Below, one piece after another: positions 1-10,300 of a stretch of DNA of 64,000 nucleotides. Where the stretch lies: contig JAFKAC010000012.1 in the NCBI GenBank assembly GCA_025766275.1, positions 496,001-560,000 on the forward strand. The letters are read 5' to 3'. Every line of letters starts with the position of its first letter. The first letter of the stretch is position 1. This DNA is from Lactarius indigo (lineage: Eukaryota; Basidiomycota; Agaricomycetes; Russulales; Russulaceae). Below the pieces are notes generated by a model. That model made no database searches. It saw nothing but the letters and a program-made list of their open reading frames with translations, and was not told the DNA's origin. A program made the translations under genes and the position numbers.

Positions 1-12
1 ATGTCAAAGGGA

Positions 13-20
13 GCAGCTGC
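13..20. repeat. Left target-site duplication of the KDZ element (GCAGCTGC)
   Basis: GCAGCTGC lies just outside the left inverted repeat and recurs outside the right one. The flanks on both sides align with the unoccupied copy at 29620-29660 (GTGAAAGGGAGAAGCCGC...), where the corresponding octamer GAAGCCGC occurs once. An 8 bp duplication is what is described for Zisupton-type elements. The octamer is self-complementary, so on its own it could have been the tip of the inverted repeat; the empty site argues for a target duplication. Confidence 0.8.
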
Positions 21-309
21 AGCCAATGATCTGCCATGACTTTCATAACTCATGGGCCATCCAACGGGAAGAACCCCTCATAACTCATGGGCCAACCGAC
101 GTCGGCCGACACACAAAATTCTTCCGGAATTCATGGGCCACCCGACGTCGGTTCCGATGTAGGAATTGCTAAAGGAAGTAGCAATATTTCCTTCCATAAT
201 GGAAGAATCAGATTTCCGGGTCATTTCCCGAAACAGAAGAATAAACACTCATTCATTTCCTGAAATGGAGGGATCATGACCCATGTTACTTCCTGAAATG
301 GGGGTACCT
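21..309. repeat. Left terminal inverted repeat of the KDZ element
   Basis: This stretch matches the reverse complement of 22949-23237 over its whole length with scattered substitutions. Shared blocks include AATGATCTGCCAT, CATAACTCATGGGCCA, CCGACGTCGGCCGAC and CGAAACAGA-GAATAAACACT. It contains repeated ACTCATGGGCCA and CCGACGTCGG palindromes that may be transposase contacts (inference). Confidence 0.9.
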
Positions 310-499
310 ATACAGATGCCCAGAATCCAGTCAGGAGAGATCTCACAGAAGGTGGGCCTCATGGAAGCTTACTTTCCCATCATGGGAAACTCAACAGAAG
401 CTCTTATTCCCAGGATGGAAGCTATGACAGAAAGTAAGTATCCCATGATGGTAGACTTCATGGAAACTCAGTTTCCCGTGATGGGATACTCAGTTTCTG

Positions 500-1950
500 T
501 GAAGTGCTCCGTAATGGGACAATCATGAGAACGATCACAGAAACAGTTTCCCGTGACAGGAAAAGTCACAGAAGGACAGTTTCCCGCGATGGGAAACTAC
601 ATGGAAACACATTTCCCGTAACGGAAAGATTCATGGAAACATGGTGTCATGTCACAGGAACAGTAACGGAAACTCGCTTTCTTGTGACGGGAATATTTAT
701 GGAAACTTCATTGCCCATCACGGGTTAAGTCACGGAAACCAAGATTCCCGTTACGGAAATACTCACGGAAACATATCTTCCCATGACGGAAAGACTCACG
801 GAAACCTATCTTCCTGTCACGGGAAGGTTCACGGAAACTCAGTCTCCCGTCACGGGTTAAGTCACGGAAACTAAGGTTCCCGTGACGGAAAGGCTCACGG
901 AAACATATATTCCCGTCACGGGAAGATTCACGGAAACATATCTTCCCGTGACGGAAAGTCTCACAGGAACATATCTTCCCGTCATGGGAAGGTTCACGGA
1001 AACTCAGTCTCCCGTCACGGGTTAAGTCACGGAAACTAAGGTTCCCGTGACGGAAAGGCTCACGGAAACATATATTCCCGTCACGGGAAGATTCACGGAA
1101 ATATATCTTCCCGTGACGGAAAGTCTCACGGAAACATATCTTCCCGTCACGGGAAGGTTCACGGAAATTCAGTCTCCCGTCACAGGTTAAGTCACGGAAA
1201 CTGAGGTTCCCGTGACGGAAAGACTCACGGAAACATATCTTCCCGTCGCGGGAAGGTTCACGGAAATTCAGTCTCCCGTCACGGGTTAAGTCACGGAAAC
1301 TGAGGTTCCCGTGACGGAAAGTCTCACGGAAACATATCTTCCTGTCATGGGAAGATTCACGGAAACATATCTTCCCGTGACGGAAAGTCTCACGGGAACA
1401 TATCTTCCCGTCACGGGAAGGTTCACGGAAATTCAGCCTCCCGTCACGGGTTAAGTCACGGAAACTGAGGTTCCCGTGACGGAAAGACTCACAGAAACAT
1501 CTCTTCCTATAACGGGAAGATTCAAGGAAATTCAATTTCCTGCCACAGGAAAAGTCATGGAAATTGAGTTGTCCTCGACGGAAATATTTACAGAAACATA
1601 TCATCCAGTGACGGGAATATACACGGAAACTAAGTTACCCATCATAGGAAACATGACTGAACCTGAGCTTCCTGTCACAGGAAATATCACAACAACTGAG
1701 CTTTCCGTGATGTGAAACTTCACAGCAAATGATATTACAGTGATGGAAAACCACACGGAAACTGAGTGTCCCACCACAGGAATATTCACAGAAACTCACT
1801 TCCTATTACTGGAATATTCACGGAAACTGGGTCTCTCATAATGGGACAATTCACGGAAAGTGAGGTTGCCATCATAAGATATTTCACAGAGAGTGAATTT
1901 CCTGTCACACAAAATTCACTGAAGCTGAGGTTCCCTGTGCAGGCGCCTCA
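500..1950. repeat. 33 bp palindromic tandem repeat with 165 bp higher-order period
   Basis: Units of 33 bp carry TCACGGAAA and a palindrome of the form TTCCCGTNACGGRAA. The variant GGTTCACGGAAA...TCTCCCGTCACGGGTTAAG starts at about 826, 991, 1156, 1255 and 1420. The spacings are therefore 165, 165, 99 and 165, that is 5, 5, 3 and 5 basic units. I count about 18 exact CCG-TNA-CGG cores between 600 and 1480. The array decays towards both edges. Because 33 is divisible by three, long frames stay open on both strands; they are not genes. Confidence 0.9.
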
Positions 1951-2281
1951 CTGAAACTCAAGTTCCCATTATCGGAGACATCATGGAAGGTACTCCCTTT
2001 ACTGTAAGACAGTCTACAGCTCTCCATTTTCATATAGACTCCCATACATTGGAAGATGATATACATGAATCAGTCTTTCTCAAATGGACAAGCAAATATT
2101 CATATGGTTTCCAGAATGGATAATCCAACAACCACAGGTTCTTAAATTTCTACAAAGGTATCACTGTATCACTAATTGCCTCTCTGAAGATATGTTGGAT
2201 CCAGTCCACCGGAACCCCTGCCAATATCTACATTCCTTTATAATGATCAGATCACACAGTATATGTCTTTACTGTGCTTAC
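1951..2281. other. KDZ non-coding spacer
   Basis: This stretch lies between the left palindromic array and the 3' end of the first minus-strand gene. I see only decayed remnants of the repeat and no credible coding sequence. Confidence 0.5.
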
Positions 2282-4214
2282 TTACCTGGCTTTATCTGTC
2301 ATCTTGACCACTCGCTTGACTCGTCCTTGCTGGGGCTTGGGCACACCAGGGTTGTTATATGGCACAGATCCCACTGGAGGTCCTGTCCCAGTCCTTGGAT
2401 GTTTCCGAAATGTTTCCGCCCTTGATATGCTCAATGGAGGAGGATGCAATGATTTGCTAGTGGCTATAAAATAGTATGCATGAGTTTGTATGGCCATAAG
2501 AGAAATGGTAAGCTGCTCACTAGGAGCAGATGTCTGTTCAGCCTCCCTATTTCTACTGAGGGCAGATGAAGATGGCGATGGTGGAAGAGGTGGGGTCACA
2601 GTTGGAGATTGTAAACCATTGATTTCATTTGAGAAGTCTTCCTCTTCACTGCTAGTGTCTGACTCAGACTCATTGGAATCTGAGCATCTCTGTGTCTGCT
2701 GTGGATTCTGTATCCGCTGTGGATTCTGGATCCGCTTCGGATTCTGGATCCGCTGTACCGCCTGATCTCTATCAGTAAGTAGCTCACAGGATGAGTTCCA
2801 GATCAATAGAATTAATCCTTCTTTCTCGCGTTTCCTCCAGTGGTCTAGCAGCCTGAACACCTGAACTATACGGAGCTTTGATGGATCCACCCATGGAAAT
2901 CCAGTTGGGAAGCATTCCTCCTCAATCCATGCAGCTGGATCACTGCAGACTTTGCTCCAAGGGATAGTTGCTTTCTTCCTACCAGAGATGAATCCTAACT
3001 CATATGTGTTATCATAGAACTGTAAAGGGAATATCCTTAACTCACTGATATGAGCATTACAATAATCCCTAAGAGCTGACTGAACGACCTTTGCTGAATA
3101 GCCATCATCTAGGGTAATGGAAGGAATTTCAGGTTCCCCATCTGAATCCACAACAATCTTCACTTTGTTCTTGAGTGTCTTTGAATGTTCCGCAGGGATA
3201 ACTTGGTCATGCTCTATACTATGAATATGAGATAATGTTGATGGATGTGTGGAAATGTGACAAACCGGGTCCAAAGCACTTCCGGCTGTATTTCATCCAC
3301 TCCTGCCAGACCATGGCATTTCTCCAGTCTGGGCAGAAGTCCGAAAAGGACATTCCATCATCCAGAACCCTGTTCCAGTCATCCCTACAAATATGTGGCA
3401 ATGTAAAGGTAGTGCTGCAGCTGGATACATCTTAGGAAGACTTACATTGAAGCTCTTGGGTTTCCGTCCTTGTCTGCATAAGCCACCAGAACAATTGAGC
3501 GCATTCCACATGTCTTGAATAGCTGTGTTTGGAAGTCCCTAACTATCCGGCCACGGAAAGCTGCTTGAGCCATTCTAACAAGGTGTATTATGTGTGTGGA
3601 TCATGAATACATGGGTGGAAACTCACTTGGCTTGGATATCCCTTGGGGGTCTGTCCTCTGACCACTCCTTTGCAAGTTCGACATATGGTTCTTGTTCCTC
3701 TGTAGTCAGCTGTTTCCAAAGCATTGTTGTTGCATCCTGGAGAGCTCCTAAGAATGCCTGAGATCCAGGAACACCACCGGAAATCCTCTGTGCAAGTTCC
3801 ATAATCTCTTCCTTGTTCTCATGGTAGAATGCATTCCGGGCTGACCACTTCCGAGTAAACTTGATAAGTTGACGATGAGGACGGGAATAGTGATTGTAAA
3901 ACCAGGTTCTGATTTTCTGGAGCCATATGTATCAGTGAGCCTTTACATGGATTAACTCTCAATGCTCATACCCTTTTAGCCTCCTTTTTATCAAAGCCAG
4001 TATTTGGAGGCCTAAGGGCATACAGGTCTCCCATAGCCCTCTCAAGGATAGTCTTCCGTGTCTCTGTATCAGCCTTTTGGAACTCTTCCACATACCCCTT
4101 CAAGATGGTGGCATCCTGACGGGTTAGGGAAAAACCTTTGTCTGAGGCATGGATAGATGGAGAAGAGATCTCAGACTCCCCAGCTGAGCTCCCGGATAGA
4201 TGGTCGGATTGCAT
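2282..4214 (-). CDS. KDZ-associated protein of unknown function (multi-exon)
   Basis: This is a minus-strand gene with at least four introns. Exon 1 (4214 to about 3976) starts MQSDHLSGSSAGESE and ends in GFDKKEAKR. Exon 2 (3916-3627) encodes the segment beginning KIRTWFYNHYSRP. Exon 3 begins after CTTGTTAG and contains RDFQTQLFKTCGMRSIV. Exon 4 encodes DDWNRVLDDGMSFSDFCPDW. The last exon runs to the stop at 2282. The product has an aromatic-rich middle, a short QNPxRI repeat around 2700-2760 and a Ser/Glu-rich tail. I believe similar proteins occur often beside KDZ transposases in Agaricomycetes (recollection, not searched). No catalytic motif was recognised. The first ATG that leads into the conserved segment was chosen as start. 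Confidence 0.75.
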
Positions 4215-5093
4215 AGCTATGATATTAGGACGTAAGAATGTGTGGGAGATGTATATGGTGTTTGTGGAATTGTACCACATATGGTGAGCCTTAAATAGAC
4301 TGGCTAATGTCTTTGAGTTCCAGTTCCGTGAATGCTGGATTTGCAGATGATTTAGGAAACATGTCTGGAGGTATCACATTGAAACAATATGTCTGTTGTG
4401 TGAGACATATGTGAAACCACTTATTTTAATATGTGCTTCATGTTTAGTTTCAATCCAGGTAGATGACAGCAGACGGATGTATCTACAGATGTAGCAAGGG
4501 GGTAACATTTCCTGGGATGGAAGCGATATATCCATGGACAGAGATGATGTCTGTGAACGGAAGTGATCTTTCCATGGATGGAAATGATCCTTCTATTGGT
4601 GGATGCAATCCATCCGTAGACGGACGAAATCCATCCGTAGACGGATGCAATCCATCTGTAGACGGATGCAATCCATCCGTAGACGGATGCAATCCATCCG
4701 TAGACGGATGCAATCCATCCGTAGATGGATACAATCCATCCGTAGACGGATGTAATCCTTCCTTAGATGAGACGGAAGTGAACTTACTGTGGAAGGAAGT
4801 GATATGTTACGGATTAGAACTGATACTTGAATGGAAGTGATACGCCCTCAGATGGAAGTGATGTTTCACCGGATGGAAGTGATACTTCCTGAGACGGAAG
4901 TGATGCTTCCTTGTACAATAGAATGTGCTTCCTCTGATGGCGGAGACATTTGCCATGGGATCCATTCATAACTTTAGTTCTGTATGGCTCACCCGTCCAC
5001 ACATATGTATGAGGTATTTACTGGTACATAGAAAGTGTGCGAGCTCGTTTTGAATACATGTGTGTTTCTCAGTACAGACTCCTTGTAACTACG
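4215..5093. other. KDZ spacer containing a 21 bp palindromic array
   Basis: This is the divergent side of the 2282-4214 gene and the 3' side of the next minus-strand gene. It holds the 4601-4755 array and, at 4780-4910, looser GGAAGTGAT / GACGGAAGTGA repeats. The frames open across it on both strands come from the repeat period. Confidence 0.6.
4601..4755. repeat. 21 bp tandem palindrome array (CATCCGTAGACGGATG)
   Basis: There are about seven units of GATGCAATCCATCCGTAGACG. Each contains the near-perfect inverted repeat CATCCGT-AG-ACGGATG, that is CCG-N4-CGG. Five cores are exact and two carry one substitution. The array is inside the KDZ element. Confidence 0.9.
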
Positions 5094-5918
5094 TCACTTG
5101 TCCCGGCCGCTGGTCTTGTAAATTCCATCCCTAATATATGAGATATCAGAATAGAGGTCCATTACGACGCCCATGAGTATCGTGCATCTCTCCATGAGAT
5201 CCCCAGAGTGATCGGATGGGTCAAGCGAAAGCAGCCCCCTGTAGGCAGCAGGGAAATGGCGCCCGGAAGCGACATGCGGATATGGTGCCCTGGCCACCTA
5301 TGGGAGTGTGTAAATGTCAGGAAACCGCAATCGACAAGACACCACTCACATATGCAACAGGTATAAGATTACTCTCAGGAATACTTATTATTTCCTCTTC
5401 CGGTGGACTGGAATCGGTATCCATCTTCTCCCCACTGTGAGAACCTTCCACCGACTGTGGGCTATCAGGAACACGTGCTGTAGGAGGGGCTGTAACATCC
5501 TGTATGTCGATGGGAATGGGCATAGCGCTCCGTTCCTGTATTGGACTATCTGGTAGCTGAAAGGCTTCGTGGACCTGCGATCTGTCAAGAACAGTCACTG
5601 CCTCAGGTCTATCAGTTACATCGTCCTCGTGGAGTACGGGTTCCGTGTGTTGGACTTCCTGCAAGATGTCGCCAGCGCCCTCTTCCGCCGGACCTGTAGC
5701 ACCATGAGATTCTTGCATAGTTGGAGCCGTTCCGGGACTGCGTGCGGTTTCCTGTGACCCGTCGGAAACGGCTGCGACGCCAAGAGTGGATGTTGTCTGG
5801 GTGTATGTGACTCAAAATAACTCGCCATGAACGTGTGCCATCTTGGGACTTACAATGCTCTGAGCTATGTCAAGGACATCAGCTATCTCTGGATCCGCGG
5901 CTTCCTGTAGCTCACAGG
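5094..5918 (-). pseudogene. 3' part of the same KDZ Ser/Pro-rich gene, cut off by the gypsy insertion
   Basis: From the insertion the frame continues SCELQEAADPEIADVLDIAQSI to a GTAAGT donor. The next exon begins TTSTLGVAAV after ATACACCCAG and contains MQESHGATGPAEEG and an acidic Pro/Ser stretch. It ends at TAT|GTGAGT. The last exon (VARAPYPHVASGRHFPAAYR...) stops at 5094. All junctions keep phase. The C-terminus (LMERCTILMGVVMDLYSDI) looks globular, unlike the low-complexity middle. Without its own promoter and start this part is probably silent. Confidence 0.7.
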
Positions 5919-5923
5919 AAGGT
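5919..5923. repeat. Target-site duplication of the chromovirus (AAGGT); partner at 13764-13768
   Basis: AAGGT directly precedes the LTR terminus at 5924 and directly follows the other terminus at 13763, as expected for a 5 bp integrase cut. Confidence 0.9.
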
Positions 5924-6071
5924 TGTAACGTCGTCACGACGTTAGCTCGACTTGAGCTCGGTGGAGGCGGTAACAACTTAGCGGATGTCTTGAAGACGCG
6001 GAGGTCCAAGGCGTAGACAGTAGTGAACGCTCGAAGGCGCACTTAACTTCAATGAAGAAAGCAAAGGTGAA

Positions 6072-6104
<33 letters not shown>

Positions 6105-6425
6105 AAACAAGTGACGATTCAAGAAGACCAAGATGGCGTATCTTGGTCTTCGCAAGACAGTTTAAATACAAGTCGAGCAGGCTTAGAAGCGCTGCTATGA
6201 GTCACAGTATGGTAGCGTCCAACGTATTGCAGAAACAACTCGAACCCTAATACTACTAGTACTTGTACTAGTGGCGTCGGTCATCAGTCAGCTATCACTC
6301 CCTATCGCCTATCGTATCATCGTATCACCGTAAGTAAGTCCGCAACTAATCTACCTTACCGCCGTAGTTGCAACCGGTACAGTAAGGGTTACGAGTCATG
6401 TGTCCGTACGAGTCTAAACGTGACA
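5924..6425 (-). repeat. 3' LTR of the chromovirus
   Basis: This is the partner of 13262-13763. A purine tract AAAAAGGGGG on the coding strand (plus-strand 6429-6438) lies three bases from its inner end and is a good polypurine tract for plus-strand priming. Confidence 0.93.
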
Positions 6426-6454
6426 TCACCCCCTTTTTAGCGTGAGACCCCGAC

Positions 6455-7234
6455 TCACCGAAAGTCCCTAGCCGGCCAATCCCGCTGTTCGTCGGCAATG
6501 CGCTCGAGTGCGGTGGTGCGCTCCAGTCGGTAGATGGAGTCTTGCCTATCGCTCTGCGCACAAGCGATCATGTCGCGCAGCTGCGCCACCCTTGCCCGGA
6601 GTCGCTCCAGCTCAAAGCTGGCGGCGCGATAGCGCGTGACCTCCGCCGTGAGCGTCTCGTCGTTGATGCGATTGAGGGCGCGGTCCGTGATGCGGTCCGC
6701 GGCGAAGATGACGAGGTCTTCGTGAGGGTACGTGGGGCGCAGCGCGGCGCTTACGTGGGGTTCGGCGTAGAGGGGCTTACCATATAAGTGAGGAGAGCCT
6801 GGTATAACCCCCAGGATGAGGGGGTCAGCCCCTCCGATGATTTGGACGTGCAACGCGTCTCTCTCTACGCCGTCGGGTCCGGTGATGGGGTATGGAATGT
6901 GATGGGGTCGTCGATTTGCCCGGAACCCTTCAGGCGCAATAACGTGCGCGGGGTCGTCAGCGGCGGTGAAGGGACGGTGGTCTGCGGCACCTGGTACATG
7001 CACACGTCCTCGATACATGGCGGACCCGTCGGAGTTGACGAGCCAGGGTGTGATGCGGGGATTAGTAGGGTCGCTTTTCGTTCGAAGGAAGGCATGGCGT
7101 GCCGGGTAGTAATCGTCGTCGTCATGGCCAGCCTCAGCAGCCTCCATCGCTGCCGCCGCTCGCGCATCTCTCTCAGTCGGGCCGCGGCTGAGTCTAACTG
7201 TTCCTTCTGCCACTCCGCCGCTACCCTCCTCCAA
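6455..7234 (-). CDS. Third ORF downstream of pol, unknown function
   Basis: This is a frame of about 259 codons between pol and the 3' LTR, in the same frame as pol and separated from it by the pol TGA and about 40 further open codons. It contains a Pro/Asp-rich middle (HAFLRTKSDPTNPRITPW) and ends in a helical, Leu/Arg-rich stretch (LERLRARVAQLRDMIACAQS) likely to form a coiled coil. An overlapping frame upstream (around 7100-7300, ALLEYELDGWRRVAAEW) also looks helical, so the true product may join two frames. There is no transmembrane segment or signal peptide, so it is not env-like. Confidence 0.45.
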   Translation of the reverse strand: MEEGSGGVAEGTVRLSRGPTERDARAAAAMEAAEAGHDDDDYYPARHAFLRTKSDPTNPRITPWLVNSDGSAMYRGRVHVPGAADHRPFTAADDPAHVIAPEGFRANRRPHHIPYPITGPDGVERDALHVQIIGGADPLILGVIPGSPHLYGKPLYAEPHVSAALRPTYPHEDLVIFAADRITDRALNRINDETLTAEVTRYRAASFELERLRARVAQLRDMIACAQSDRQDSIYRLERTTALERIADEQRDWPARDFR

Positions 7235-7357
7235 CCGTCCAACTCGTACTCCAGGAGAGCTTGAACGCTTGTCGTTGCTCGGGAAAACTCCGCGAACGCC
7301 GACGAGGTCGTCGCTTGGGGGGATGGCAGCGATGGGTTCGCGCGCCCCCTGTTCGTC

Positions 7358-10300
7358 TCAGAAGACGTGGATGACGGCGGATTCGTCGTCGGGCTGTTGC
7401 GTTGGGTCTGGGAATCGGGCCAGGACGTTGGCCCATTCTTGTGCGGTGATGCGGCCCTCTGGCTGGCCGACAGGTGTGTACGGGGTGATTTGGGTGTTGG
7501 GAATCTCAGTCTCGTCGTCTTCAGCGAGGAGAGCTCGAGCGTCTTCTGCAAGGGAGTCGAGGAGGATTGCTTGGGTGACATGTCGCAGAGGGGAAGTGGG
7601 CATGAGAGTGGAGGTTGTAGAGCGAAGGAAGAGGGGATGACTTTCCTGAGCCTGGGTTGAGCCCCTTTTAACTACCACTCCGTGCGCCTGCGCTTCCTGA
7701 TAAAGACGAAGCGCTTCCGGTGCAAAGACGTCATTCTTGTTGACCCACTGGTTCTCCGAGTCTGGGTACCCCTTCCATTTGACGAGGTATTGGAGTCGCC
7801 TCCCTCTGCCGAAATGCCGAGAGTCTAGGATGGCCTCGACCTCGTACTCTTCTTCGCCATCGATCAGTTCCGGCGGTGGTCGTGTGAAATTCTCCCCATG
7901 AAAGGGGGTTTGTTTGTATGGTGTGAGAAGATCGATGTGGAATACTGGATGAATGCTCCACTGGACAGGGAGTTCCAATCGATAATTGTAAGGGGACATC
8001 ACCTGTGTCACTCGAAATGGCCCGTGGCGTTGCGCCGCTAGTTTTGCCGTGGGTTGATTGGTTCGAAGGTGTTTGCCTTCTAGCCACACGAGGTCCCCTA
8101 TCTTGAATTTGGGCGTATCTTTGTTATGGACCCATGCTTCTTGAGCTCGTTTTATGAGGCGTTGGGCGTCCTCTCTAGCCTCTTTTAGTTGTGTTAGTCG
8201 CCTTGTGACCTGGGGAAGGGGAGATGGCTTATCGGTCCAGTCCGCTTGTGGATCATACCCCATTAGGAGTTGGAAAGGCGACTGTTTCGTGTGTTCGTGC
8301 GGCCAGTTGTTATGCACGAATTCTGCGATGGGTAGATAAGCGGCCCAGTTATCTTGACGCTCATTTACCCAGAAGCATAGATATTGTTCCAACCACTGAT
8401 TGGTTCGCTCTGACTGTCCATTGGTGCGTGGATGATACACCGTTGATATGTTCTGCTGGATGCCTAGAATTCGACATATTTCCCTGGTGAATTTTGACGC
8501 AAACCGCAGGTCCCTGTCGCTGATACACTTGCGCGGTAGCCCGAAGCGTTTAAACACATGAGCGACGTACAGGGCTGCTGTTTCTTCAGCCGTTATTTCT
8601 TCTCGGCATGGGATGAAGATAGACGCCTTGCTGCAATCGTGGTCCGTGACGGTCAGTATGCTGTCGTGTCCTTGCGACTGTGGAAGCTTGGTAATAAAGT
8701 CCACGGCTATGGTTTGGAAGGGCATGGCCTCCAATACGGGCGTAATGGGATGTAACGCCGCCCGTATGGGCCTCGTGTTTACTTTGTTTCGCTGGCATTC
8801 GGCACAACCCTGTACGTATTCGTATACGTCCTTCCGCAGTCGCGGCCACCAGTAATGTCGTTCTAGGATTCGCTGCGTCCTCGCCACTCCAGGGTGGCCG
8901 TGTATCGGCAGGTCGTGGTGGTCATGTATTAGTACGCGGTACGTCGAGGCAGGTCCGGTGATTACAAACCTGCCGTCTTTGTACCACTCTCCTTCTATCT
9001 TTTTGAGGCGATGGGGGTCTACCCACATCTTGATTACTTCGCCGTCCTGTTGGTGACGTGGTTGCAGCAGGTTGGGGTTTGCGACGAAGGTACGCGCAGT
9101 GTTGAGAGTTCGTACAAACAATTCGGGGGGTAGTACGACGACTTCGCTATTGTCACTCGCTCCTTGGTCGTAATCCGGTCGTCTTGAGAGCGCATCTGCT
9201 CTACCGTTGCTTTTTCCTTTGATGTGGTGAATTTCGAAGTTGTATTCAGAGAGCTCAAGCACCTCCCTTGCGACTCGCCTACTGATCTTCTGTGGCGACT
9301 TCCAGTATTGCAGGTTGAGGTGGTCCGAATATATTTTGATTTTGTGAGGGGCTCCCGCGAGCAGTGGTCTCCAATTCCGCAATGCTTTGACTATCGCGAG
9401 TAGTTCCAAGTCGTAGATGTCGTAATTGCGTTCTGCTTCTGAGAGTGTGGCCGAGTAATAGCCTATGGGGTGTCGCTTTCCGTCAGACTTTCGTTGTAAT
9501 AGTACGGCTCCCACCGCATATCCGGAGGCGTCTACCTCCAATTCAAATGGGTCTTGGAGGACTGGATGCGCCAGCACTGGTTCCTCTGTTACGAGGTGTT
9601 TTAGGGTGTTGAACGCCTTGTCTTCTTCTTCGGTCCATCGCCATTCCTCGTCCTTTCGCGTTAGTTTAGTGAGTGGCTTCGCATGAGTTGCAAAACCACG
9701 GATGAAAAGTCTGTAAAAGTTGCAAAATCCGAGGAACGATCGGACATCTTTGACCTTTGTTGGCGTCGGCCATTCTTTGATGCCTTGAACTTTTATGGGG
9801 TCCATTTGGGTCACCCCCCTTTCAAGGATTACCCCCAGGTAATCCATCCGTGGTTGATGGAACAGGCATTTCTCGAGCTTGAAATAGAGGTCGTGCTCCC
9901 GCGCGACGAGCAGAACGTCACGGACAGCGTCGATATGGGCTGTCAGATCGTGGTCAAAGTGAGTGGCGATACCAATGTCATCCATGTAAACACGTATCGT
10001 AGTGCCGAGACTCTCGTGTTTCGCAATCGTGTCGCGGTAGATGTGATTCATCATCGCCTGGAAGGTGGCGGGGGAATTGGTGAGGCCAAAGAACATGACC
10101 GTGGGTTCAAAAAGGCCGAATTTGGTTTTGAACGCCGCCTTTTCCTGGTCGCCGTCGCGGATGCGGATGTTGTTGTAGCCCCATCGGATGTCGAGCTTCG
10201 TGTAGATGTGTGCGTTGCTAAGGTCGAGGATGAGGTCCTGAATTAACGGCAGCGGGTACTGATTGCGAATGGTGTGTGAGTTAATGACCCGATAGTCCTG

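Noticed and set aside
600..1500. CRISPR-like array
   Set aside because: Units are contiguous with no unique spacers, are palindromic, and lie in a eukaryotic transposon end.
708..1604. 298-codon open frame on the minus strand (repeats of DGRLNFREPSRDGK)
   Set aside because: It is a translation of the 33 bp non-coding palindrome array; the period is a multiple of three, so frames stay open on both strands.
4463..4840. 125-codon frame (repeats of NPSVDGC) and its minus-strand mirror
   Set aside because: Product of the 21 bp palindromic array; opposite strands give equally regular peptides and no start or splice context supports a gene.
5934..6155. 73-codon frame repeated exactly at 13272-13493
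   Set aside because: It lies inside both LTRs and translates the AG microsatellite; present only because the LTRs are duplicated.
9683..10246. 187-codon plus-strand frame
   Set aside because: Antisense of the reverse transcriptase region of pol.
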